Origin: Edaphobacter modestus
GTDB lineage: Bacteria > Acidobacteriota > Terriglobia > Terriglobales > Acidobacteriaceae
Length of the DNA stretch: 64,000 nt
NCBI RefSeq assembly: GCF_004217555.1
Contig: NZ_SHKW01000001.1
Coordinates: 1,860,001 to 1,924,000, forward strand
Direction: 5' to 3'
The first letter of the stretch is position 1. Every line of letters begins with the position of its first letter. The notes below the pieces were generated by a model. That model saw only the letters and a program-made list of their open reading frames with translations, did no database searches and was not told the DNA's origin. Shown here in pieces: positions 8,660 to 17,185 of the stretch. A program made the position numbers and the translations under genes.

Positions 8660-9204
8660 CTAGACCCGCGATGTCGATACCATGCGACGGCGCAGGCCTT
8701 CGAAAGCAGCCAGACCTGTTCCCAGAAGAAGCAGACTCGTCGGTTCAGGTACCGGGGAGGGAGCACCTAGGCCTGCTTCAGAAATAGTGAGAACCGCAGT
8801 GGGGAGAGACGGAGGATTTGCATACTCCGTTAGTTGGAACGTACCTACAGCAAAAATCGGATTCTGTTCGGTGCCCGAATAGATCTGTACTCCGTGCACA
8901 TCCACAAGACAGGTAGCGGCGCATATTGCAAAGCCTCCTGACTCGGCTCCTACTGACTCACTGAATAGCAGAAACTCCATAATCGAGGTCGCTCCTATCG
9001 AGATCCGTTGAGCGAAATGGGAAGGTCATAGAACGCAAACTCCTTCCCTGGGATTACACTCGACGGCACAGGATTGGATGGTAATGACCATGTGTACGTA
9101 TTCTTCGGTTCAGTCAGGGTGAAATTGAGCGTATCTGCATGCGAGACAACCGGGAAAGCAAGCAAGAAGCCGACGCCGATCCCCATAAGCAACTTCAGAA
9201 GCAT
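8660..9204 (-). pseudogene. PEP-CTERM surface protein with a frameshift
   Basis: The first frame (9204-8995) gives a signal peptide (MLLKLLMGIGVGFLLAFPVVSHAD) and LNFTLTEPKNTYTWSLPSNP, ending at a TAG just after PISLNG. The second frame resumes without a gap in sense (RISIGATSIMEFLLFSES) and ends with the sorting signal VPEPTSLLLLGTGLAAFEGL followed by RRR. Read as one gene it is a secreted protein of ~180 residues with a canonical PEP-CTERM tail, which in this family is processed by an exosortase at or near the cell surface. The shift lies between about 8995 and 9010. No exosortase gene is in the window. A sequencing error is possible; a single indel restores the gene. Confidence 0.8.
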
Positions 9205-9503
9205 AAAGGTACCTCAAGAAAGATTTGTTGAGCAGGCCCGGATGCGAAAAGTGTACACGGATGACCCTACCGCGAGATTGCTACATTTCGAACAGGTGAT
9301 CTGTGAAAGACGGCCACTGCTTTTGAATAAGGAAATTTCGGTGGCGGCCCTTACGCCCAAAAACCTCTGCGTGTTTTGCGGTTCTGCGGACACCTCGGCC
9401 CGCTCGAACGCGCAAGCCGTCCAAAGGCCAACAGGTCGGCTCCCTACGCGTCAGCTCCCTGGATCAAAACGAGGTTCGCCAGCTCGAGGGCCGGCCCTAT
9501 TTC
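9205..9503. other. Intergenic stretch, nothing recognised
   Basis: Just under 300 bases between the sulfite-oxidase-like gene end and the PEP-CTERM gene start, both minus strand. It should contain the PEP-CTERM promoter. No repeat or convincing small gene was seen. Confidence 0.4.
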
Positions 9504-10688
9504 TCATAGGACCTCAACGATCACGGGAATGACGTGGGTGATCTCATAACTGCGGTAATCCTTATTTCGCTCCATTGCCTGGGTGTTCCCTTTGGAATCT
9601 GTGGCGCGGGCCATAAGCGTGTGTTTGCCTGCACTGGGAGCAGGCCAAGTAAATTCCCACATACGCCAACTGTAGCGTATTGTGGGGCTTATCAGTTGGG
9701 CTGGATTCCAGGTTTTTCCGGCATCGGTCGAGACTTCGACGGAAGTAATGTCGTTTACGCCGGCCCACGCCATACCGCGCACTTTGAAGTCATGCCCTCT
9801 CGCGATCTTATGGGCGAAGCCGGGAGCAATAATGGCGGATTTGACGCTGATTGTAGTTACGGGAAGAACGGTCGGAATGCCGTTGGACCGTTCGAAGTAG
9901 GAATATTGGAGTGATTGGAAGTAGCCGTCAAAGGGCTTCTCGGTGAGGGTAATACGCTTCAGCCACTTTACGGATGCCATTCCATACCAACCCGGGACGA
10001 TAAGTCGAACGGGGAAACCGTGAGTTGGCGGAAGTTGCTTGCCGTTCATATGGTAGGCGAGTAGGACATCCCCGTGATTAGCTTCCGAGATTGGCAGGGA
10101 ACGCGCAAAAGGAATCACCCCAGGGGACTTCGGATTGGGCGTGGTGAGCTCACCGGAGTCGGCTCCCTCGAAGATGACATCGACCGCAGTCGATTTGATA
10201 CCGGCGAGCTTCAGAACGTCCGCGAGAGGGATGCCGGTCCATTCGGCGTTGCCCATTCCACCATTCGCCCACTGCGCACCATCCTCCCTCGGAACAAGAA
10301 AGACTCGACCATTACCCGCGCACTCAAGGAGGGAAACCATGGTTCGTGACCTCATTACTGTGAGTTCCGCATAGGTGATCTGGAGCGGGTGAGAAACCGC
10401 ACCGTCGATTGCGAGGGTCCAATTTGCGGAGGACAACTCAGGTTGTTTGAAGTGGTTGCGAACGTAAAACTGGTCTGCCGAAGTTATAAAGCTAGAGAAC
10501 GCGGAAACCGACGACTCTAGATTCTCTGGCTCCATTTCACGAATGATAAAACCATCGTTGCCCGAACTAGCAGAAGTAAGGACAGCGGAGTGCTCTTGTT
10601 CTGCAAAGGCCGGAGTCGCAACCGCAAGTGCAGCAGCTGTTGTCGCGATATTGCGGAGGAATTGACGGCGAGCAAGCCCTGTAGACAT
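9504..10688 (-). CDS. Tat-exported sulfite oxidase family molybdopterin enzyme
   Basis: A 394-residue periplasmic oxidoreductase. The N-terminus carries a Tat signal (ARRQFLRNIATTAAALAVAT), fitting export with the molybdenum cofactor already bound. Residues ~70-270 form the sulfite-oxidase Moco domain; Cys123 in SLLECAGNGR is at the family's molybdenum-ligand position. Residues ~275-390 form the Mo-co dimerisation (immunoglobulin-like) domain (STDAGKTWNPAQL). Members oxidise sulfite or, in other subfamilies, act as reductases; the exact substrate cannot be fixed from the sequence. The ribosome-binding site GAGGTG remains six bases before the ATG, but an IS5-type element begins 12 bases before it, cutting the gene off from its native promoter. 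No heme partner is adjacent. Confidence 0.88.
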   Translation of the reverse strand: MSTGLARRQFLRNIATTAAALAVATPAFAEQEHSAVLTSASSGNDGFIIREMEPENLESSVSAFSSFITSADQFYVRNHFKQPELSSANWTLAIDGAVSHPLQITYAELTVMRSRTMVSLLECAGNGRVFLVPREDGAQWANGGMGNAEWTGIPLADVLKLAGIKSTAVDVIFEGADSGELTTPNPKSPGVIPFARSLPISEANHGDVLLAYHMNGKQLPPTHGFPVRLIVPGWYGMASVKWLKRITLTEKPFDGYFQSLQYSYFERSNGIPTVLPVTTISVKSAIIAPGFAHKIARGHDFKVRGMAWAGVNDITSVEVSTDAGKTWNPAQLISPTIRYSWRMWEFTWPAPSAGKHTLMARATDSKGNTQAMERNKDYRSYEITHVIPVIVEVL

Positions 10689-10703
10689 CGATTACACCTC
10701 TAG

Positions 10704-11992
10704 GAGCTTGTTGAAATAGCTAGAGCTGACTCCTTTACTGATGAGGTTTTGGGTTGATGCAGGGGAGTTGGGTTGTTTATGACGGCTGGCTGGCGGATTC
10801 TGCGGCATGTTTTCTTGCCGGGTTGAAGACTCAACCGGCCTTCAGGCGCACTGCTGCTGTGGGTCCTGCTGAGTATGGCTTTGGATGAGCCTTGGCAGAC
10901 GCAGCAGGTTATGTGCGGCGCAGCTGAAGACGAAGATCCAGTCGACCTTGGCGAGTCCTCGCACCTTCAGCTGGTCGAGCGGACCGGTCTGCTTCAACCA
11001 GCCAAATGTCTTCTCCACGAGCCAGCGGCGGCTGAGGCTGAGCGCATAGCCGGCGTGCCGGGTGGTCCTGCCATCGAGGTTCGAGCGGCGTCCCTTGTCG
11101 TTCTTCTGCACATGTGCGGTGACGTTGAGGGCGCGGGCTCCGGCGATGAAGTCCTTCGCGTCGTAGGCCTTGTCGGCACCAACCGTGATGCGCCGCGAGC
11201 TGTTCTTCTGCCGCTCGTCGAGCATCAGCAGGGCGGCGTCGCGCTCGGCATGGCCGTCGGCCTGGGTCGCCATCGCGGCGGCGATCAGGCCGTTGCGGTT
11301 CTCCACCAGCGCATGGCCCAGGTACGCGAGCTTCGACTCCTTGCCATAGCTCTTCTTGTAGAGCCGCGCCTCCGGATCGGTAGTCGATTGATGGGTCTCG
11401 TTCGACCTCTTCTGCCCACGGAAGTTAGTGCCGTCGCCATCATCGGAGCCATCCTTCGGCCGGAAGCTCTTCTGCGATGCCCAGGCCTGGATCAGCGTGC
11501 CGTCCACGGTGAAGTGCTCGTCACTCATGAAGCGCTTCGCCAGCACGTTCACCTCGGCGAAGAACCGCTGCGCCACGTCCGACGTCAGCAGCCGGTCGCG
11601 GTTCTTGGAAAACACGGCATGGTTCCACACCGCGTCGTCCATGCCCAGGCCGACGAACCAGCGGAACAGCAGGTTGTAGTTCAGCTGCTCGACTAACTGG
11701 CGCTCCGAACGCACCGAATAAAACGCCTGCAACAACAGCGCCCGCAGCACATACTCGGGCGCAATCGAAGGACGGCCTGATGCCGAATATAGCGCATCGA
11801 AATCCTCGTTCAGCGACACCAGAACTGCATCCGTCAACTTGCGAATCTCGCGCAAAGGATGATCCTGTGGAACCCGCTGCTCCAACGTCACACAACTGAA
11901 CATCTCACCCTGAACCCGCTCGTCGCCACGCATACAACAGAGACGGACCAACACCCAGATCAGACGAAGCCAGAACCTATTTCAACAAGCTC
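10704..11992 (-). mobile_element. Complete IS5-family insertion sequence
   Basis: A 1,289-bp element bounded by 16-bp inverted repeats GAGCTTGTTGAAATAG and flanked by direct CTAG duplications at 10700-10703 and 11993-11996, which matches the YTAR target preference of the IS5 group. It carries a single intact transposase gene. Intact gene, ends and target duplication point to a recent insertion and a potentially active copy. It sits between the sulfite-oxidase-like gene and that gene's original upstream region. Confidence 0.9.
10842..11933 (-). CDS. IS5-family DDE transposase
   Basis: A 363-residue transposase. Residues ~15-110 are the DUF772-type N-terminal domain (LRALLLQAFYSVRSERQLVEQL), followed by the DDE catalytic domain. 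The acidic triad is visible as FTVDGTLIQAW, ITVGADKAYDAKDF and SRRWLVEKTFGWLK. The reading frame extends seven codons further upstream, but MRGDERVQGEMFS is the usual start in relatives and is taken here. No frameshift or internal stop was found. Confidence 0.9.
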   Translation of the reverse strand: MRGDERVQGEMFSCVTLEQRVPQDHPLREIRKLTDAVLVSLNEDFDALYSASGRPSIAPEYVLRALLLQAFYSVRSERQLVEQLNYNLLFRWFVGLGMDDAVWNHAVFSKNRDRLLTSDVAQRFFAEVNVLAKRFMSDEHFTVDGTLIQAWASQKSFRPKDGSDDGDGTNFRGQKRSNETHQSTTDPEARLYKKSYGKESKLAYLGHALVENRNGLIAAAMATQADGHAERDAALLMLDERQKNSSRRITVGADKAYDAKDFIAGARALNVTAHVQKNDKGRRSNLDGRTTRHAGYALSLSRRWLVEKTFGWLKQTGPLDQLKVRGLAKVDWIFVFSCAAHNLLRLPRLIQSHTQQDPQQQCA

Positions 11993-11996
11993 CTAG

Positions 11997-12668
11997 ATCC
12001 TTACACTAGGACACGAGTCAGAATTCTCTTTATGATCTAGCAGTTCAGAGTTAGCACGTCAACTCCGGCTGTATTGAATGCGGCAACCGTCTCTTTCTTG
12101 AGTTTTGAACCAGCACACGGTACCGTGTAGAGATATGCAAAGCAGACAAATGCACTAACCAACATAGTGTTGCTTGTCGCTTTATTTGACACAGTGTTGA
12201 GCTAATTATTTGGCACACCGGCTGCGAATCAGGTGCGAGGATGTGTGCGGACGGCACGTGCAGACGGAGTTTTTAAGCTCCCCGAGGCTTTCGAGTTCAA
12301 CTTTGGGTCCTCCGGGGAATGTGTGTGCCAGATAATTCGAACAAAACATACGCCAACTAATTAGCAAAACGACACATCAATTATTGGACTCACATACTGA
12401 GGAACTGATAGTTCCGGGACAAGCGGAAGCGCCAGTTCGGATTTCGCTCCTTCAGTCCGTTCTCGTCACAAACCGATTTCTTCAAAATCTTTCGACTTCT
12501 GGGTCAACTATCCTGGCCGCATCTGAACGGAGTGAGCTGATCATTTGAGCTTTGAATGCTCGACCCTCTTAACTTCCGCACAATCGCATGTCATTTCGGC
12601 AGGAGGACGAAGCGCGGAGTGGACAAACATGTTTCTAATTTACAGAAACCCGAGTTATAACTACCGGC
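11997..12668. other. Gene-free stretch between IS5 and the GH106 gene
   Basis: AT-richer than its neighbours. It must contain the former promoter of the sulfite-oxidase-like gene just after 11996. A TTGACA hexamer occurs around 12187 on the plus strand without a good -10 partner. No coding frame is convincing: a 68-codon minus-strand frame at 12051-12257 lacks a ribosome-binding site and recognisable sequence. Confidence 0.45.
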
Positions 12669-15539
12669 TCAGTAAGTCGCCCGCTCCAGCACCACTGGCC
12701 CATCAAGCCCCGAAGGGTACAGCGGAGTCTTTTCGCTGAACTTGTGCACATTCGTCTCCGTAAGCCGCTTCTCAGCCGACAACCCAGCATCGCCGATCAA
12801 CCTGTTCGGCCACAGATTAACAACCTTGATCTCCAGCATGTTCTCACCCTCATGCGCAAACTTCGTAATGTCGATGCGAGCAGGCTTCGTCCACACCACA
12901 CCAACGTCCCTGCCGTTCAGGCGTACCGAGGCCACCTCATGAACCTCACCAAGATCAAGCATTATTCGCGAGTTCGACTTGGGTGCAGCTGCAAGCGTAA
13001 AGCTCTTCGTATAACGCGCTGCTCCCGAGTAGTGTTGAATCTCCCACTCTGGCCGCTTCGTCCAGTCCACCAGTGAGCCGAAGGTTACACTCGCAGGCCC
13101 ACCCCACTTCGGATCGAACGCCACCTGCCAGGACCCTTTCAACTCCTGCAGTTTATGAAGCTCCGGATAGTTCGACTGCGACTTGCCTGCAACGCGTGTT
13201 GAGATCGGCCTGCGAAACACAACGAACACCGACCCGCGCGGCCCAAACTCCAGCGGCACTGTCGTCCTTCCATCGGCCTGCGTAAACGATCGCGCATCAC
13301 GAATCTCACCGGTCACCGGATCCCACAACTCCGGCTGCCTTCCCGCAACGCGAAACGTAGCCGCTATCTTCTCCTCTGCGTCCCACTTGCTCGCAACAAA
13401 GTAGATATCCACCTTCCCCGCTCGCCGGTGAATCCAGTCGATTGTCCCTCTATCGCTCAACCCGCTGTACTCAAAGTCCGGCTGCAGTTTCAACGCGTGC
13501 AGAGCCTCTTCAGCGCGCCCGCTAAAGATCTTGCCGTCTTCAATTCTGTCGCTCCAAAGCTCGGCCACCGTAGCGTCGAACTCGCGCTTCACCTCCGCAC
13601 GCAGCACGCGCCCCGCAATCCCCGTCGGCTTCGGCCCCACCACAATCGCGCCTCCACGCACCATCCCCGCAATCTTCATCAGAGCCTCGGGAGACATCGG
13701 CACATTCGCAGGAAGCACCAGCATCCGGTAGCTCATCCCATCCGGAAGCATCAGCCTTCCATCGCTCACCGTCAGCCGATGCAGCAGAGCATCAAGGTTG
13801 ATGTTGTCGTGGTCGTACCCTTCAGCCGGAAGCGTGGGCTCTGTCTTCCTCTGTTCGATCTGCCCGATGCCGTCACCGCGATAGTAAAGCGCATCGGCGA
13901 CAAACAATCCCTGCTGCAGCAGAAACGCGCTGCGCCCGAGGTACGCGTTGAACGCCGGTGTCTCATCCCACCACGTCGTGTTGCGGCTGTAGTGCGTACC
14001 GGCGAAATACACATAACCCGGCTTTGCTGTTACCGAAGGCGACTGGCTGTAGTTGTGCACCACAATCAGATTGCAGCCATCCGCAAATCCCTGGTCGCCC
14101 GTGTTTTTCATTTCGAAAAACGAGTCCTCCCAGTGCGGCCCCACCGAAGTAAAGCTCTCGCACCCCAGCAAGCGCTTGCCATACACATGTCCTGCGCTCG
14201 CGGTATCGCGCATCAGAAATCTGCGATCAAGCGTCGGACGATGCGGTGAAGGCACCCAGAACTCGCCCATCGGAATCTCAACTCCACTGATGTCCAGCTG
14301 CGGATCAAGCTGTCCCGAGTTCGGCCCCGCCGCCTCCGAATAAAACTTGAGACCATTGCGCTTCGCAATCTCGCCGAGGTGCGCGTAGTGGTTCTCCGCA
14401 ATCACATCCGCAACCGTGCGGTAGTAGTCGCGCCGCACCGCCGCCGCTTCTCCGGCATCACCCATCCGCTTGCCCGTCAATGCAGGTAGCCAGTGCACAA
14501 GATCGTATCCTCTCAGCCGCGCAAACTCCGCCGGAAGCAGCTTGGTCCACGTCGTCGGCCCTGCCTCCCAGCTGTCGTCTTCAACGCCGTACAGTCCCTT
14601 GCGCTCCGCAGCAGTCATCTCGCTGAGCGACCTGCCCATTGTCGCCTCCCACGTCTTGTCGAGAGCCTCGCTGCTCATGCCATCTGTGTACAACCCCCAC
14701 GCATTCCGCATCCCCGTCGGCTCGTATGCAAACCGCATCACCTTCCACGCGCCCGTGGGAGCATGCCAGTTCAGCCGCGCACTGGCATCCACCTTGTTCG
14801 TAAGGTCGATCACATCGTCTTCGGCAAAGGTCTCGCGATCCGGTACGGCAAGCACCGCAATCTCATGCCGATACTTCGCAACATCCGGCACGGTAAATCT
14901 CTCCGCCACCATCGAGCGAACCGCCTTGTCGTTGGGGCGCATCACGGTCTTTGGTTCGGCCAGCACCTCATCAAACTGCACCGGCCCCTTTACCGCCGTC
15001 TCCGACCACACCAGCCTCTGCTGCGAATACTCGAGCGGTATATCGCCCGACGTGCTCGCAAGCCCCACCGTCACCACCAGCTTCACGCCCAGCCGACCCG
15101 CCTCCTGCGCCGCCCACCTCACCAACTCGCGCGACTCCGGTTGCCACGACTGCATCGGCCCGGAAGGAATCTCGCTGAAGTGCGCGCCGGGGAAGTCCGT
15201 CGTCTTCTGCTCGACGTATCCCTTGTCGCCGAGAACCATCTTGGTCGCACTCTGCATTTCGTTGCCCACACCGCCGTCATAGAGAATCGCACCCTCGATC
15301 CCCTTCGCGTGCATCGCCTCAAGATCGGCCGTGATCGCTGTGCGATTTGACTTCACCCGCAGCCACATCCAAAACACCCAAGGCCTCGCCGCAGCCGGAG
15401 GCGTACGAAATCCCCTATCCAGCAACGAAGCTTGCCCCGACGCATGTGACTGCGCCACAACACGAGGCACCGCCACTACCGCAGGCATAACCGTCACACA
15501 AGAAACAATTCGCATTAACAAAGAGCGAGAGATGTTCAT
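12669..15539 (-). CDS. Secreted GH106-type alpha-L-rhamnosidase
   Basis: A 956-residue exported glycoside hydrolase, probably removing terminal alpha-L-rhamnose from plant pectin or glycosides in the periplasm. A signal peptide covers residues 1-29. The body matches the GH106 family: RPWVFWMWLRVKSNRTAI near residue 50, followed by DLEAMHAKGIEGAILYDGG, then a long TIM-barrel region with LKFYSEAAGPNSGQ and DISGVEIPMGEFWVPSPH. The C-terminal ~130 residues form a galactose-binding-like beta-sandwich (ITKFAHEGENMLEIKVVNLW, typical of the sugar-binding domains of GH2/GH106). The length is usual for the family. There is no strong ribosome-binding site at the chosen ATG. No TonB receptor or regulator is directly adjacent, so it looks like a single-gene unit. 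Confidence 0.82.
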   Translation of the reverse strand: MNISRSLLMRIVSCVTVMPAVVAVPRVVAQSHASGQASLLDRGFRTPPAAARPWVFWMWLRVKSNRTAITADLEAMHAKGIEGAILYDGGVGNEMQSATKMVLGDKGYVEQKTTDFPGAHFSEIPSGPMQSWQPESRELVRWAAQEAGRLGVKLVVTVGLASTSGDIPLEYSQQRLVWSETAVKGPVQFDEVLAEPKTVMRPNDKAVRSMVAERFTVPDVAKYRHEIAVLAVPDRETFAEDDVIDLTNKVDASARLNWHAPTGAWKVMRFAYEPTGMRNAWGLYTDGMSSEALDKTWEATMGRSLSEMTAAERKGLYGVEDDSWEAGPTTWTKLLPAEFARLRGYDLVHWLPALTGKRMGDAGEAAAVRRDYYRTVADVIAENHYAHLGEIAKRNGLKFYSEAAGPNSGQLDPQLDISGVEIPMGEFWVPSPHRPTLDRRFLMRDTASAGHVYGKRLLGCESFTSVGPHWEDSFFEMKNTGDQGFADGCNLIVVHNYSQSPSVTAKPGYVYFAGTHYSRNTTWWDETPAFNAYLGRSAFLLQQGLFVADALYYRGDGIGQIEQRKTEPTLPAEGYDHDNINLDALLHRLTVSDGRLMLPDGMSYRMLVLPANVPMSPEALMKIAGMVRGGAIVVGPKPTGIAGRVLRAEVKREFDATVAELWSDRIEDGKIFSGRAEEALHALKLQPDFEYSGLSDRGTIDWIHRRAGKVDIYFVASKWDAEEKIAATFRVAGRQPELWDPVTGEIRDARSFTQADGRTTVPLEFGPRGSVFVVFRRPISTRVAGKSQSNYPELHKLQELKGSWQVAFDPKWGGPASVTFGSLVDWTKRPEWEIQHYSGAARYTKSFTLAAAPKSNSRIMLDLGEVHEVASVRLNGRDVGVVWTKPARIDITKFAHEGENMLEIKVVNLWPNRLIGDAGLSAEKRLTETNVHKFSEKTPLYPSGLDGPVVLERATY

Positions 15540-15744
15540 CCCAACAGTCTATTTCGCTGTCAGGCTGTCGCAAACGAATTGGGTGTCGTTCGAAAATTCC
15601 ACCTGATGAACTTGGAGACCGTAGCTTACTGCTAGACTCTGCCGCCATTGTGGGCACAAAATTGTTATCCAATTGAGCCAAACCTCTCAAAAACCTCTTC
15701 GTGATTCTGAAAAGGATGGCCAATGTTTGAGAGGCGCTTTTGCT

Positions 15745-15854
15745 GGCTCTGTTGCGTTAACTTTTCGAGCCACAAGCTGTAGGGGGTGAAGGTAGCGCTT
15801 GCCCGCTACAGCTTGTATGCCGAGAAGCCAATTTTGAGTTAATGCAACAGAGCC
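15745..15854. mobile_element. MITE copy 3 (110 bp)
   Basis: Same element and orientation as copy 2, with one change in the left terminal repeat (GTTGCGTTAA instead of GTTGCATTAA). It sits in intergenic DNA 205 bases upstream of the GH106 start. No direct repeat flanks it. Left of it, CCTCTCAAA and TTTGAGAGG form a further short inverted repeat (about 15685-15735). Confidence 0.85.
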
Positions 15855-16094
15855 TTCGCAACTGAGTCAGGCGATGAGGAGTTATATCGCCGAATCGAAG
15901 GTGGATGCTCTAACGGCATGAAACTTGGAATGATTACGGGCTGAGAATTCAATTGACGCACAATCGCCAACTCACTCATTGACAATGAGATCGAGGCAAG
16001 TTGCCGAATAGTCGGCTTCTCGGACAAGTGCAAAACGGGGATTTCGGCAACTTCGCATTCTGGGTCCGCACCCCTCGAACTTGCCGGAAACCAG

Positions 16095-16292
16095 GGTGGT
16101 CTCAATGGGTCGACGCAACACTCAGCTCAGACCACATTCATTGAAAACAAAAGCTAAATGCGCTGGCTAGGGTTAGATCAGCCGGAACCTTACCCTGGCT
16201 AGGTTTGGCCACATCAGCCAAACAGATCGATTCTTCAGGGTAAGCATCTGTGGATCAGCTGATTAGATAGTGTTGCATCGACCGGTTGAGCT
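16095..16292. mobile_element. IS30-derived MITE-like element (~200 bp)
   Basis: Two oppositely oriented ends face each other: CTCAATGGGTCGACGCAACA at about 16101 and the complement of CTCAACCGGTCGATGCAACA at 16269-16290, agreeing at 19 of 22 aligned positions. The right end is identical over 22 bases to the end of the IS30 transposase remnant at 23060-23081. The 147-base interior has no reading frame but holds two imperfect copies of CTGGCTAGG-T, about 40 bases apart. The simplest reading is a non-autonomous element using IS30 ends, or an IS30 copy collapsed by internal deletion. Confidence 0.5.
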
Positions 16293-16392
16293 CGCACGAC
16301 TTTCCAGGATGTTCGACAACAGCAGCGGCATGCACCTAGCCGCAGGGTTCAGGAATGGTCGAATATCTCGACAGAGACCGGCAGCGCAAACG

Positions 16393-16599
16393 TTACTGAT
16401 GAATCTTGGTGATACCGAAATATAAAGTCCAGCCACCACCCGCCACAACGATAACGCCAGCGAGTCGCATCCCCCATTTCGGGAGCCGAGTCCAAGGCCA
16501 TTGAGTTTTGCGCAAGGCTGACTCTGGTCGAGCCAACATAAAGAGACCGGAACCTAACCATGCCAACCCGATCGCGAGCAAGAAGATTGCGCTTAACAT
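16393..16599 (-). CDS. Small two-helix membrane protein
   Basis: A 68-residue protein with two hydrophobic helices (LSAIFLLAIGLAWLGSGLFML and MRLAGVIVVAGGGWTLYFGI) separated by a positively charged loop (ARPESALRKTQWPWTRLPKW). The ATG at 16599 has AAGGG six bases upstream; a GTG start 15 codons earlier is possible but lacks a good ribosome-binding site. No family was recognised. It belongs to a group of small orphan genes between 16.4 and 19.1 kb. Confidence 0.6.
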   Translation of the reverse strand: MLSAIFLLAIGLAWLGSGLFMLARPESALRKTQWPWTRLPKWGMRLAGVIVVAGGGWTLYFGITKIHQ

Positions 16600-16704
16600 G
16601 CGTGCCCTTAAACCTCTGTCAACAAAGCTTCTTTTTAACGGCACTATACGCTGAAAACGCGGTCATGTTCATGTCTGCTGTTGATATGGGCTTAGCATAA
16701 GAGG

Positions 16705-16788
16705 GAGCGAACATCCTGCAAACGGGGTTTTCGCCAAGTTCACCCGGCCCAGAGACGCGCCAACGCGAACTTGGTCAAAAGCGGACTT
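16705..16788. repeat. Intergenic hairpin repeat, copy 1
   Basis: About 84 bases that recur almost exactly at 17910-17995; a core of about 60 bases is identical. The core contains CCAAGTTC and its complement GAACTTGG around a GC-rich loop, so it can form an 8-bp stem. This copy lies 55 bases upstream of the small gene at 16843. It has no coding content. A weaker relative (AACGGGGATTTCGGCAACTT) may occur near 16036. Confidence 0.75.
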
Positions 16789-16842
16789 TCAAGGCGCCTA
16801 CTCACGGGTTAGCCTGAAGTTGGATAGGGAAAAGGAGATCCA

Positions 16843-17094
16843 ATGACGCTCGAAGAGTTCCAAGCCTTGCGGGCCTTCCAGGATCGTCGTGTTCGGATGA
16901 ACTTCAGCGATGGGCAGGTTGTGATCGCGACCTTAGTGAGCATCACAAGCGATTTCGATGAGAGCCGCCACATCGTCTATGACAATGTGGAGTGGTCGGT
17001 TCTCCCGCACCCCCAGAGGGAAGGTGCTGCATGGTACGCGACGGGTGAAGACTTGGTCTCGTGCGTTGCGTGCAGCCCTGAACATATGCCCTGA
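16843..17094 (+). CDS. Small soluble protein of unknown function
   Basis: An 83-residue acidic protein with no membrane segment, preceded by a near-perfect ribosome-binding site (AAAAGGAGATCCA then ATG), which is the best support that it is a real gene. The sequence (RVRMNFSDGQVVIATLVS followed by SRHIVYDNVEWSVLP) suggests a small beta-rich fold of the Sm/SH3 kind, as seen in short proteins that describe themselves by a 'DGQVVxA' strand, but no family can be named. Two cysteines lie near the C-terminus (SCVACSPEHMP). It is flanked by hairpin repeat copy 1 and stands alone on the plus strand. Confidence 0.7.
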   Translation: MTLEEFQALRAFQDRRVRMNFSDGQVVIATLVSITSDFDESRHIVYDNVEWSVLPHPQREGAAWYATGEDLVSCVACSPEHMP

Positions 17095-17185
17095 CCGTCA
17101 GTTCTTTGGCGACGTTTTCCGATAACCGGACTTTAGCGGCAGTTCGATTCCGAAAAAAGGAACGCATCAGCCGAGAGACTTCACG

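Noticed and set aside
12051..12257. 68-codon minus-strand frame upstream of the IS5 element
   Set aside because: No ribosome-binding site, no recognisable sequence; likely chance frame in regulatory DNA.
17125..17150. tRNA T-loop-like GTTCGATTCC
   Set aside because: No matching acceptor, D- or anticodon-arm around it.
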